Program-made: the position numbers and the translations under genes
Shown here: positions 8,158 through 18,146 of the stretch, piece after piece
Layout: the number at the start of each line of letters is the position of its first letter
Position numbering within the stretch: position 1 is the first letter of the stretch
Assembly (NCBI GenBank): GCA_029210585.1
Contig: JARGFP010000034.1
Location: forward strand, 1-39,437
From: Bacteroidales bacterium
Lineage (GTDB): Bacteria > Bacteroidota > Bacteroidia > Bacteroidales > GCA-2748055
Length of the DNA stretch: 39,437 nt
Direction of reading: 5' to 3'
Notes under the pieces: model-generated
The model's database searches: none
What the model was told of the DNA's origin: nothing
Seen by the model: only the letters and a program-made list of their open reading frames with translations

Positions 8158-9303
8158 CTATTGCTGAACATAAATGTCGTCGAGCGCATTTCCGGTGAAG
8201 GTATTGGCTCCATCATCGGTGAGCGTGGCATCGCGCGACACATAGATTCCATAATTGGAACTGTGGTTGAAACTGCAGTTGCCAATAGTGATCCTGCTGC
8301 TTCCCCTGACCCAAAGATTGGATTCAGAATATCCACCACCTCCATATGAAATGTCAACATAATGCAGCTGGTTCAAAGGGTTATTGGAGTCCTCGAAGGT
8401 GATTCCCTCGAAATAGCCTGGCGCTTCAACCTTCGAAGTAAAGGTAATACGCTCATTGACGGTCCCGGTCATATTCAGGGATCCTTCTGGCTCAATGGTT
8501 AGTAGCGCACCACTGCCCATCACAAATTCAGCACCTGGCGCCACTGTCACATCGGCCGAAATCAGGTTATACGGACCGGACAACAATACGGGTGCAGTAA
8601 GTTTTTCCCAGGTCACGTTCTTATCAATATTACCATCTTCAACCATGACATAGTTGAAATCGCCATTGTCATAGAACACGTTGGTTGCGTTGATCACATG
8701 TAGCTGGTTGACATAAATATACATGTGATAGCCTTCGCAGCCGGTAACAATATTATTTGAAAACTCCCTGAGTACGGAATAATTGTTGATAAGCTGGATC
8801 CCGTATTCGCCTGAATTTTCAATGACACAATTGGTGATCTTCACCTGGGAATTTCCTCCTATGTCGATCATCGCCTGGCTGTACGATTCACCACCTCCAT
8901 CAGAAATCATGACATAATCCAGTACATTCTTCGGATTGTTTGAATTGTCGAATTCGATTTCACCCCAGGCGCCTTTTGTATTGATCTCGCCTTCGATAAC
9001 AATAGGTTTCACCTCGGTGCCGATAGCGTTAAGGGATCCATCGGTATTGACACGGATCGAGGATTCCGGTTTCATCATAATTGAAACACCCGGCATGATG
9101 GTCACATCTGCATCGAGGCTCCATTCACCGGTTACATAATAGTCGTATCCATCATCAAGATGATCTTCAAGCACCATGGGCGAACTAACAGCTCCACTCA
9201 ATTCGATGGTCACATTGATTGGATCATCTATTTCATTTAACAAATCACAAGCAGCGATGGAAAATGCCATAGCCGGAATCAGCAACCAATTGAGTTTTTT
9301 CAT
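8158..9303 (-). CDS. Parallel beta-helix repeat lipoprotein, 381 aa
   Basis: The lipobox is SIAAC with Cys19, so the protein is expected on a membrane surface. The mature part is a right-handed parallel beta-helix of the pectate-lyase-like type with many Asn/Gly turns. It consists of two homologous halves: about residues 68-185 (GVSIMMKPESSIRVNTDGSL ... EFDNSNNPKNVLDYVMISDG ... CVIENSGEYGIQL) and about 255-381 (GAEFVMGSGALLTIEPEGSL ... TFEDSNNPLNQLHYVDISYG ... CSFNHSSNYGIYV). The duplicated EFDNSNNP/TFEDSNNP blocks are diagnostic. Such proteins commonly bind or process polysaccharide, but no catalytic residues can be assigned. It is alone on its strand with 198 bases of non-coding DNA upstream. 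Confidence 0.8.
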   Translation of the reverse strand: MKKLNWLLIPAMAFSIAACDLLNEIDDPINVTIELSGAVSSPMVLEDHLDDGYDYYVTGEWSLDADVTIMPGVSIMMKPESSIRVNTDGSLNAIGTEVKPIVIEGEINTKGAWGEIEFDNSNNPKNVLDYVMISDGGGESYSQAMIDIGGNSQVKITNCVIENSGEYGIQLINNYSVLREFSNNIVTGCEGYHMYIYVNQLHVINATNVFYDNGDFNYVMVEDGNIDKNVTWEKLTAPVLLSGPYNLISADVTVAPGAEFVMGSGALLTIEPEGSLNMTGTVNERITFTSKVEAPGYFEGITFEDSNNPLNQLHYVDISYGGGGYSESNLWVRGSSRITIGNCSFNHSSNYGIYVSRDATLTDDGANTFTGNALDDIYVQQ

Positions 9304-9501
9304 TACAGACGGTTTTAGTTTGCGTTAGCTTTTTTCGAAAATTGTTGTGGGAATAAATATTATCCCGACAAAGAAATGCATATCGGAAAACAATAACTTG
9401 GAAAAAAAACGACAAAAACATACTTTGCCCGCACAACAGATTTTTCTACCAGATTTTTGAATAAGCAAGTCAACAGGCCATCGTTCATTCCGCGCTCGAT
9501 G

Positions 9502-10261
9502 CTATGGATTCCAGGTACCGGCAAAGAAATGATTGAAATTGTCTTCGTTCCTGAAGTAACGAAATGGAGTGCTTCCCGTAAATTCCCTGAACTCATTTAC
9601 AAAATGGGACTGATCATAGTACCCATAACGAAACACCACATCCTGGAGTCTCATTCCAGGATTGTTTTTAATGGTCGAGTACGCTCTGTTAAAGCGAACG
9701 ATCCGGTGGAATTTCTTTGGGCTCAGACCAATATCATGTTTTATTTTTCTCTCCAGTGTGCGGGGGCTCAAACCCATGGAATCCATGATTGCCCGGAACG
9801 AAGAATCCGGACGGACATATACCTGGTTCACAAAGTGTCCGGATACCGGATGGATGCCATGCTTGTTCTTTTTCAGCAATTCCCAGAGGAAGTTTTCAAT
9901 GGTCACCATCCTTTCCTTGTCGCTGCGGCTGTAACACAACCGGTCGTAGAGCCCTGAGTATAGCGAAGGCGACATCGTCAAGGTCGTGGCCCCGGTCCGT
10001 AAACTCCGTGCTGCCGGTACTAAAAATAGCACGAAGTGCATCAGGCATGAGTTTAACACAAAAACTGTGAAGACTGCTGTTGAAGTCCAGGGATATGGAT
10101 TGTGAAAGCTGACCGGCAACCATGGCACGCGGAGCAACATTTGCTGCATCTTTATGATAATTGATCACCACCGGGTCCCCGAAGCGGAAGATCATTTCGG
10201 GATATCCTGAAGGGGAAATGCTGGTTTTCCTGTGCAGTTCATTTAAATTGGGATCAATCAT
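9502..10261 (-). pseudogene. AraC-family regulator disrupted by a frameshift
   Basis: Two overlapping minus-strand frames together encode one protein. The first (10261 down to about 9980) matches a DUF6597-type N-terminal domain (SPSGYPEMIFRFGDPVVIN ... FTDRGHDLDDVA). The second (about 9985 to 9502) carries the C-terminal AraC DNA-binding domain with two helix-turn-helix units (FRAIMDSMGLSPRTLERKIK and LQDVVFRYGYYDQSHFVNEF). A +1 shift near 9975-10000 would join them. In addition, recognisable family sequence (VYVKYYWKM) extends upstream of the only ATG, back to a TAA, without a start codon. Both facts point to decay, although a sequencing error could explain the internal shift. When intact, such regulators control carbohydrate or stress genes. 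Confidence 0.75.
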
Positions 10262-10455
10262 TTTCCAATAATATTTGACATAAACTGCCAGATCGGCGAA
10301 GGAAGAAAATAGACTGCTTTTTGATGAGGAACAGATAGGGTTTTAAGGGAAACCATATAGTTAAATATAGTACTGTTTGTAATCAGTTTGTTTGCGCATT
10401 CAGCCGACAAAAAGTGAGTCTGGCCAGTTATCTTTTCCTCTATTATTCAGTCCTG

Positions 10456-13400
10456 CTACTGCACCAATAGTCTGCCATAAGCCTGTTCTCCTTCCATGTA
10501 CATTTTTAGGATATATACGCCCGGCGTGAGGGAGGAGACATCGACCTCATAGGCTATCCTGTGTCGATAGGCAGAGATCTTCACGCCATCCATGGAATAG
10601 ATCTCCAGGTCAAATTGTGAAGCGACCGTTGTCTGAATATAAACCGTTTTACTAACCGGGTTGGGATATACCCTGAAAAGGCTTTCGATCTCATCAGATG
10701 CACCCAGACCAGTTCCGGGATCGGTTCCGGGATCGGTTCCGGGATTTCCTGCAGTATCTGCAGTCATCGTTTTCAATCCGGCAAAAGCAAGGGTGATGTT
10801 CGTTGCCATGGAACTTTTCTTCACCAGGGATACTTCGTTCATCCCTGCAAAAATCACCTGGCCCTCACCTGCTGCCATGATCTCCCCGGAATATGACCGG
10901 CTCCTAATCCCGGCCGGAGCAAGCTGCAACGGGTCCCCGTCCGGAGTCATTTTGCAAAAGAACATGTTCGGTGAAACACCTGCACCTCCGCTGTTCGGAT
11001 CCGCAACCAGGGTATCCTTACCCATGATCAGTTCGTCACCAAACAATCCCATCAGGTAGGCAACACTGTCTGATACCGGCTCAAAACACACGCCGAAATC
11101 GCCCCCGTCCCCGGTACTCCCATATGAACGTAACATCGTACAATTCCCTGCTGCATCAAACCTGGTAAGAAAGATCTCCTCCCTCAGGTCTTCCTGGTAA
11201 CCGATGGAAAATGTATCAAAGCGCATATCGCTCAGGTACATCCCGGTTAAATAGATACGGTCCAGGTCATCCACGCTTACATCGAAGGTTTCGGCAAAGC
11301 CGGATTCACTCTGCATATTTTTCGCCCAGACTGCCTTGCCGTTTGTATCAAACTTAACCAGGAAAGCCCCTTCCATGGAATTGTCCAGTGTAACACCGGA
11401 TCCAAAATCAACGCTGCCTGAATAAGTTCCGGAAACAATCAGCTCACCATTATGGTACATCTCATAGACAAGCCCGCCAAAGTTGGTACTGACATAGAAA
11501 CTCAGGTGGACATCGTCATGTTCAGTATAAAATTCCACGTCATCATTGGAATCATACAGATACAGACCTTCATAAAGCTTGTCTGATTCAACACTGAGAC
11601 GCAGGGTAATCGTATCATAAGCATTGTAAACATCACAATAATAATCACCCAGGTCAGCTTCATCCCCGATCTGAAGAACACAACTTGAGCTTAGTCCTTC
11701 CTGCAGCGTTACAGTATCCCTGTAAAACCGGTATTGCAGAAAAGGTCCATAGGCATATGCACTTAGTACTACTTCGTCTGGCGGACATGCACTTTCTGTT
11801 AGATGATATACTTCTGTTCGTGGTCTGAAGAGATTTATGAATGCTGGAAATTCCGGTTTCATCCCCCTGTTATACATCCAGAGTTCATCGATGCAAAGTC
11901 CGGGAGTTTCATCACTCAGATTACCAATAACGAGGTTATTCTGATTGGTGATTAATCCGGTACCATTCATGGATGTTGCATTCCACTGGTTTTCGTCAAT
12001 CATAAGTCCAATTTCTGAATTGTCGAAATATGCCAGTACCATATGCCACCTCCCGGGTTGCAGGGGAGTCGCTGATGTGCAGGTATACTGAATATTATCA
12101 TCACCGGTAACATCGAACGACAGATAACCATCAGGATGAACGTACAGGCTATAGTTACCATGACTGCCAGTATCTGTGCCCGGTTTTGAAAGAATGGGTG
12201 TAGTTGAACCGGGCAGCGCATCTGTTTTCAGGAGCAGAATGATCGAAAACGGCATATTCAGATCCAGATAAGAGGTGTCCTCAATTTCCAGGGAACCCTG
12301 GGGGGCTGGAAATGACACTGCAGTATTCGGAAGTGAGAACAACCCGGAATCGAACTGAACATTCTGCATTGTAGCCGGACCCGTATGGATAGTAGAATCG
12401 GTAAAATTACCATTGAAGCCATAATGGATCAATATTCCGCTGGTATCCACGTACGGATACACATCACCGGGCAGCAATCCAAGGTAAATGGAATCAGAAT
12501 AGAAGGTATCGCAAGGTTCGAGTATCCTGCAATAGTAATAACCGGTATCTGCTTCACTTACCTCCTCAAGACCCATTTGCCAGCTATGCCGATCAATCGG
12601 TTTACCCTTAAAAAACCAATCATAAACAGTGGATTCCGAACCTCCGGTCACCTGCACTCCGAACTGAACAGAACCATTTTCATATACATATAGATCACCG
12701 GTCTGACCTGTAATTTGCAAATCTGATGGCTGACAGTTTTGTTCAACTATAAAAGTTTTCGTCTGTTCATCCGTGCAATTAAAAATCACACAGGTATATG
12801 CTCCAAAATCCTCAGGCTTCAGCCCGTTGATCACCAATGTAGAATCAACTCCTTCCTGCAACACCACCTCACCTTTTTTAAAGAGATAGTTCAGAAAAGG
12901 AGCCTTTGCTTTCGCGGTCAGGACAATGGTATCGCCCGGGTCCGCGTAAATTGTCTCTTCATTTAAATCCCGAAAGAATATATATTGCTTTATATAGTTG
13001 TAGATTTCCTCTTCCGTCAGTGCTCTGTCATACAATAAGAAATTGTCCAGCTTACCTGTAAATCCCTGGCTGGCGGAATTGCCAATCCACACGGGAAAAG
13101 TGGCAGTGCTCAGTTCCAGGTCAGCAGCTTCCTCTATTATAACCGGTTCAGCACCCAGGTACATAATGAGCCATGTACCATCATAGGTAATGGTATAGGG
13201 CGTCCATCCGCCTGCCCCCACTCCCCAGTCAGCCTTCAAAGTATGAGGATTTCCTTCTGCATCCACGTATGTAAAACTCCATGGTTCCCCTGGAAAACCA
13301 TCGCTCTCCGGGTAAATACTTACCCAGAAACTGCCGTTCGCATGATTGGATGAGTCTGAGCAGGAAAGGATGCGGGTTTCGTTTTCAGGAATCGCATCGA

Positions 13401-13730
13401 GATAGATCATAAAGGAAATGGTAAACCCCTTTGCAGGAGAAAGCGGGGGCAATTCCGGAAGCTTCAGCAAACTGCCGGGCGAGGCAAACCGGGCAGCAGT
13501 CCTGCTCATGCAAAACTGGCCGGTATCCAGGTCGACCAGGTACGGAATGGCAGCCGGGAAATTCCCATGAACTTCATCGAAAGAACTTTCGAAATTGTAA
13601 TAAGCAAGAGTTGGTCTGTAGGGATTTTCGGAAAGTCTGTCTGTGCACGAATGCTGCTGATGGGATATAAACAGAAGAATAATCCTATGCACTGCAAGCG
13701 GTAGCAGCTAGAATTAATTCTGGCTCTCAT
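10456..13730 (-). CDS. Large LamG/Ig-domain T9SS cargo protein, frameshift after the signal peptide
   Basis: The main frame (GTG at 13692) gives 1,078 aa but lacks a proper signal peptide. A signal peptide (LQCIGLFFCLYPISSIRAQ) starts at the ATG at 13730 in another frame. One extra A in the A-run at 13625-13628 (T-run on the plus strand) would join the two as AQTDFPKNPYRPTLAYY. Domain order: LamG-like lectin fold (about 28-245), Ig-like (250-315), second Ig-like (320-405), second LamG (415-640), Ig-like (645-715), a repeat-type beta-propeller region (735-985), a NPGTDPGTDPGTGLG linker, and a T9SS type A sorting domain (VYPNPVSKTVYIQ ... LTPGVYILKMYMEG). It is thus predicted to be exported and attached to the cell surface, probably for adhesion or glycan binding. 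A promoter lies just before 13730, supporting that start. Confidence 0.8.
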
Positions 13731-13773
13731 GTTGGGGACAGTTAAAGTTTAGATTGAATTCCGGTATCCATAA

Positions 13774-13802
13774 CAAATTTAAAAATAATTCCGAATAAAC
13801 AA
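13774..13802 (-). promoter_or_regulatory. Candidate promoter of the LamG/Ig protein
   Basis: On the minus strand TTG (13802-13800), 18 bases and TAAATTTG (13781-13774) fit the Bacteroidota TTTG/TAnnTTTG promoter. Initiation would be near 13767, leaving a leader of under 40 bases before the ATG at 13730, which argues that this ATG is the real start. Confidence 0.45.
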
Positions 13803-13912
13803 TGGATTTCCAGTATCAATCAACTATTTGAATGCCAGCTCGCTGTGTGTATCCCTCTGCATACAGCGATATCAATTTGCCAACCGACACCTCAAGTTCA
13901 ACCGGCAGGTTC

Positions 13913-15142
13913 CTACTCGTACACCGGTCGTCCGACTTTCCCCATGAACAGGATGGCGCCCGTGGAATTCTCTCTGATGATATAGAGGAACGGCTGGTCG
14001 AACCGGATGTAGTTCGTGAAGGCTGAAGTTTCCCGCATCTCCACGATGGTTGCTGCAGCAGCCTCAGTACCCTTTTCGTTCACATCGATGAAGGTCTGGT
14101 GGATCACCCTGGAGATTAACAGGTCTGTTTCCCTCGTGATCCCGGAGAAATCTGCTGCATCGCTGAATGCAATACCCAGTCCAAGCCCGGTTAGCGGATC
14201 ATTCAATAACGACTTGAATGCGTACTTGAATCTGGGCAACTCCACAGTCATTTTCTGTGTCGCCGACAAACTGCCCAGTTGGCTCCACTCCTCCTGTCCG
14301 TACATGGCAATGAATGAATCGATCGGGATCTCTTCTGAAGGCAAAATCGCCACCATGCTGAAGGCGCTGTCGCCGTACGGAAGCTCCACCGCGGCATACT
14401 CCTCCTGAAGGGCATAGCCAAACGACTCCTCGATTTTCATGTAGTCCACTGCTTCGGTCCCCCCACCTTCCAGGTGAAAGTCACCAGTAAAGGTATCGTC
14501 TTTGTCGAAGGTGTATTTCCATTCCGCATTGAAATAGATGGCATTCACCAGGTACATGTAAACTCCGGGCGGGATCTGGTCCAGCATGTCCCGGATCTTG
14601 TCGTTGGTTTGTTCCTCGATCCAGTCGTTGATCACATCCACGGAAGCCGGATCCGAGAAGTCGAGCTCCTCCACTGCAGCATCAAAATATTCCCGGTTGG
14701 TAGTGATGAACGAATCGAGCACATTGGCACCGAGCCTGTACCAGATGCTGTTGGCAATGGAAAATTCCACGTTTTTGTCCAGCGTGACCAACTGCCCCAT
14801 GAGGTCCTTGTAACTCTCATTCACTTCCTGGCGGGTGAGTTCTTCGAAATGCAGTACCTCCTCGAAAGCCTCAAGTGTTGCTCCATCAGCACCGTTGTAG
14901 GTCATACCGAGTGCATAAGACACGCTGAGAGGTGAAATCATGAGGTTCTCCTCTTCGCTTAGTGAATGCACCTCCCTGAACAATTCGAAGGCAAACTGCT
15001 GGTCGGCCTTGATGATCTCGGCAGCTTTATAATTCAAATTCACAGGGGTTGGCGGGGTGTCGCCCAAACCGATGATATCGCAGGATTCCAGGAACAAGGG
15101 GATGATCGCAGCAATAACCAGGGCGATGAGTTGTGTTTTCAT
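13913..15142 (-). CDS. Serpin-family protease inhibitor, lipoprotein
   Basis: I chose the ATG at 15142, because it gives a lipoprotein signal (MKTQLIALVIAAIIPLFLESC, Cys21); the longer frame to 15208 adds a non-signal-like extension. The 409 residues cover the whole serpin fold: NLMISPLSVSYALGMTYNGA, SIANSIWYR, YLVNAIYFNAEWKYTF and the C-terminal GAILFMGKVGRP. The hinge of the reactive-centre loop (NEKGTEAAAATIVEM) has the small residues needed for loop insertion, so it is probably inhibitory. Counting 17 residues from the hinge Glu puts the scissile bond near RETSAF. Serpins trap serine or cysteine proteases covalently. A likely role is protecting the cell envelope from external or host proteases. 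It is divergent from the mechanosensitive channel gene. Confidence 0.93.
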   Translation of the reverse strand: MKTQLIALVIAAIIPLFLESCDIIGLGDTPPTPVNLNYKAAEIIKADQQFAFELFREVHSLSEEENLMISPLSVSYALGMTYNGADGATLEAFEEVLHFEELTRQEVNESYKDLMGQLVTLDKNVEFSIANSIWYRLGANVLDSFITTNREYFDAAVEELDFSDPASVDVINDWIEEQTNDKIRDMLDQIPPGVYMYLVNAIYFNAEWKYTFDKDDTFTGDFHLEGGGTEAVDYMKIEESFGYALQEEYAAVELPYGDSAFSMVAILPSEEIPIDSFIAMYGQEEWSQLGSLSATQKMTVELPRFKYAFKSLLNDPLTGLGLGIAFSDAADFSGITRETDLLISRVIHQTFIDVNEKGTEAAAATIVEMRETSAFTNYIRFDQPFLYIIRENSTGAILFMGKVGRPVYE

Positions 15143-15348
15143 GTGATGTGTGTGCATAAATTTATTTATTAACAGGATGCAATGATAGCTGATTTCGTTG
15201 CGCCCCATAGCCGGATTCGAAAAAAATTCCTGAATTGAGCCTGTCGGCAGAAAACACTACCGGTTAAACATATGTTGCGATTTTCTGCATCTGAGGTGGA
15301 TTTTTACAGGGGAAAAAGTTAATTTACATACCTGAAACTGAATTATTG

Positions 15349-16257
15349 ATGAAAGATATCGCTGCATTTCTACAGGAACATGTTGGCCTGGCTCCGGATA
15401 TTCAGAAGAATATCCTCTATTCGATTATCATCCTGATTGTCCTGGCAGTGATCAGGTACGTGGTGCTGAAAGTGGTGTGGCGACTTACCGACGATCCGAA
15501 AAGCCGATACACCTGGAAGCGGACCATCTCCTTTATTATTGGTTTTTTATCAATAGTTCTGGTATTGAGCGTCTGGTTGAAAGCCCTCGGTCAACTGGGC
15601 GCCTTCCTGGGCCTGTTAAGTGCCGGGATTGCCATCGCGATGAAAGATCCGTTGACCAACATGGCCGGCTGGATGTTCATCATGGTGCGTAAACCCTTTT
15701 CCCTGGGTGACAGGGTGCAGATAGGACCGCATACCGGTGATATCATTGACATCCGGCTCTTCCAGTTCTCCATGCTGGAGATCGGGAACTGGGTGGATGC
15801 AGACCAGAGCACCGGGCGGATCATCCATCTGCCCAACGGGAAAGTATTTACGGAGGCACAGGCAAACTATACCGCCGGGTTTGAGTTTATCTGGAATGAA
15901 ATCGCGGTCCTGGTCACCTTTGAAAGTGCCTGGAGAAAGGCAAAAGATCTGCTCCAGGAGATCATCACCAAATATGCAGAGGCTACTTCCGCTTCGGCTG
16001 AAAAAAAGATCAGGGAGGCCAGTAAGAAATACATGATCTTCTACCAATACCTTACCCCCATTGTGTATACCAAGGTGATGGACAGTGGTGTGCTTCTGAC
16101 GGTCAGGTACATCTGCGATCCACGCAAACGCCGGTCATCGGAAAACATTGTCTGGGAAGAGATCCTGGATACATTTGACCAATACCCCGAAATTGAGTTT
16201 GCCTATCCAACCACGCGCTTCTACCGGCATAATGAGGGTGGTGCCGGTGAAACATGA
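15349..16257 (+). CDS. MscS-family mechanosensitive ion channel
   Basis: The ATG at 15349 is preferred to the TTG just before it. Three N-terminal hydrophobic segments (about residues 22-42, 58-80 and 84-108) are followed by the conserved pore helix and beta-domain signature: LGAFLGLLSAGIAIAMKDPL, NMAGWMFIMVRKPFSLGDRV and a GDIIDIRLFQFSMLEIGNW segment, then HLPNGKVFTEAQANYT. The C-terminal part (200-300) is a soluble alpha/beta region. Length (about 302 aa) is normal for small MscS proteins. These inner-membrane channels release solutes on hypo-osmotic shock. It is monocistronic by spacing, with 144 bases to the next gene. Confidence 0.92.
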   Translation: MKDIAAFLQEHVGLAPDIQKNILYSIIILIVLAVIRYVVLKVVWRLTDDPKSRYTWKRTISFIIGFLSIVLVLSVWLKALGQLGAFLGLLSAGIAIAMKDPLTNMAGWMFIMVRKPFSLGDRVQIGPHTGDIIDIRLFQFSMLEIGNWVDADQSTGRIIHLPNGKVFTEAQANYTAGFEFIWNEIAVLVTFESAWRKAKDLLQEIITKYAEATSASAEKKIREASKKYMIFYQYLTPIVYTKVMDSGVLLTVRYICDPRKRRSSENIVWEEILDTFDQYPEIEFAYPTTRFYRHNEGGAGET

Positions 16258-16332
16258 TGTCACAATTCCGGCAGAACCGGCAGAACTGACCTGTGCTGGT
16301 GCATACTTAACAGTGAAGATTTGAAATATTTG

Positions 16333-16340
16333 TATATTTG
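16333..16340 (+). promoter_or_regulatory. Candidate -7 element (TATATTTG) before the XdhC-MocA gene
   Basis: TATATTTG fits TAnnTTTG and lies about 60 bases before the start. No -33 TTTG at the usual distance is seen; the nearest TTTG (16320-16323) is too close. Confidence 0.3.
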
Positions 16341-16401
16341 AATGTGCTACTGTTAAAGAGCAAACTGTAATGGACCTGGTATACAGGAAAATGGAAAAAA
16401 T

Positions 16402-18054
16402 GTGAGAAATCTCTCTTACATACTGTCAGACCACGCGAAAAATACCACCGGGATTTGCCTGGCTACGCTTGTGGCGACCCGCGGTTCGGCACCACAGGTT
16501 CCGGGTTCTTCTGCCATTTTTTCTGAACAGGGACTCGTGGCCGGAACACTCGGCGGCGGCATCATGGAGGGCGATGCCCGAAAGAAAGCCAGCGAGGCCA
16601 TCCGAAACGGAAACCACCTCCTGTACGATTTTCACCTGGATGCGAAAAGCGCCGACGACGAGGGTGCGCTGTGCGGCGGGAGCGCAACAATCCTGCTCGA
16701 CCCGGATCCGGGGATGCATGCTGAATGTTTCCGGGCGATGACCGCATCGCTGGAGCAAGGTCAGGCGGGATGCATGGTCACCACCGTAAGCAACCAGGCA
16801 GAATCACCCATCCGGAGATCCTGGATGGAAAGCGACCGGTTGAATATTTCGGACCAGACAACAGAACTTCAGGGTGAATGGCCGGGACTCGAAAATGCCC
16901 TCTCATCGGCAATGGACACAGGCAAATGCACCAGCTTCACGAACAAAGCCGGGGACCTGCTGTTCATCGAACCCATCTTCCCGCTGCCAAAATTGGTGAT
17001 CGCAGGGGCCGGACACGTTGGCAAGGCCCTGTCACACCTGGCCCGGCTGCTGGATTTCGAGGTGACGGTCGTCGACGACCGTGCGGAGTATGCCAACCGT
17101 GAAAACCTCCCGGATGCGGACCACATCATCACCAGGCCCATCGGTGAGGCCATGTCGGAGATTCCTGAAACCAGGGATGCCTATATCGTCATCGTTACCC
17201 GGGGACACCACGACGACGCCGCGGCACTGAAGGCATGCATTGGACACGAATTCCCCTATATCGGCATGATCGGCAGCAGGAAAAAAGTCCGGACACTGAA
17301 GGAAAAATTCCTCGCAGAGGGCTGGTCCACCCGTGAACAGTTTGAACGGGTGCATGCCCCCGTCGGCATCGAAATCGGATCGCTCACGGTACAGGAAATC
17401 GCACTCAGCATCGCTGCCCAGCTGGTGCAAACCAGGGCTGCTGTCCGCAAGGGAAAGAAACGGGAACAGATCGCTGCCGTCATCCTGGCCGCCGGGGAAT
17501 CCCGCCGCATGGGGAAACCAAAAATGTTGCTGCCATACGGCGATTCGACCATCATCGGCACCGTGGTCCGCAATGCATTGAACGCGCTCAGTGATCATGT
17601 GCGCGTGGTGCTCGGAGCCGGCGCGGAAACTGTTCAGGAAAACATCGCTGACCTGCATGTGGAAAAAGTGCTGAACCAGGAGTACAGTGACGGCATGCTT
17701 TCCTCTGTCCAGGCAGGAATCCGGTCACTGCCCGGCGCAACCACCGCGGTCATGATCCTGCTGGGTGACCAGCCCATGATCTCTTCCGAAACCATGGACA
17801 GGTTGATCACCCGCTACAGGCAATCAGAAAAAGATATTGTTGTTGCATCGGTGGATGGCAAGCGGGGACACCCGATGATCTTCAGTACAAAATATGTCCC
17901 TGAGATACTTGCGTACGGACCAGGGAATACCTTGCGGGACCTGACCGGTAATCATCCCGGGGAGGTGGAAGAACTGGAAACAGGCAAACCGGAGATCCTG
18001 CGGGATATCGATACAATTCAGGATTATAAAAATGAAAGGTCCATCATCAGATAA
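16402..18054 (+). CDS. XdhC-MocA fusion: molybdenum-hydroxylase maturation factor and molybdopterin cytidylyltransferase
   Basis: Residues 1-115 form the CoxI/XdhC N-terminal domain (TLVATRGSAPQVPGSSAIF, GTLGGGIMEGDA, CGGSATILLDP). Residues 195-350 form the XdhC Rossmann domain (LVIAGAGHVGKALSHLARLL, YIGMIGSRKKV). Residues 355-545 form a MobA/MocA-like nucleotidyltransferase (AAVILAAGESRRMGKPKMLL, LLGDQPMIS, GKRGHPMIF). XdhC proteins sulfurate and insert the cofactor, MocA adds CMP to Mo-molybdopterin; both serve enzymes like the one encoded next. The frame starts with GTG. An ATG at 16391 (ATGGAAAAA) would be in frame if the A-run at 16395-16400 had one more A, so the true N-terminus may be four residues longer. 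Confidence 0.9.
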   Translation: MRNLSYILSDHAKNTTGICLATLVATRGSAPQVPGSSAIFSEQGLVAGTLGGGIMEGDARKKASEAIRNGNHLLYDFHLDAKSADDEGALCGGSATILLDPDPGMHAECFRAMTASLEQGQAGCMVTTVSNQAESPIRRSWMESDRLNISDQTTELQGEWPGLENALSSAMDTGKCTSFTNKAGDLLFIEPIFPLPKLVIAGAGHVGKALSHLARLLDFEVTVVDDRAEYANRENLPDADHIITRPIGEAMSEIPETRDAYIVIVTRGHHDDAAALKACIGHEFPYIGMIGSRKKVRTLKEKFLAEGWSTREQFERVHAPVGIEIGSLTVQEIALSIAAQLVQTRAAVRKGKKREQIAAVILAAGESRRMGKPKMLLPYGDSTIIGTVVRNALNALSDHVRVVLGAGAETVQENIADLHVEKVLNQEYSDGMLSSVQAGIRSLPGATTAVMILLGDQPMISSETMDRLITRYRQSEKDIVVASVDGKRGHPMIFSTKYVPEILAYGPGNTLRDLTGNHPGEVEELETGKPEILRDIDTIQDYKNERSIIR

Positions 18055-18146
18055 CGAAGTACCTCCTCATCTGTGAGGATGTATATTTCAGCGGTGCAAT
18101 GAGACCTGGAAACATTGCAAAGAAATGAAATTAAATACTGAAAGTT

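Noticed and set aside
10715-10760. Repeat GATCGGTTCCGG in the large LamG protein gene
   Set aside because: It simply encodes a GTDPGTDPGT linker before the sorting domain, common in T9SS proteins.
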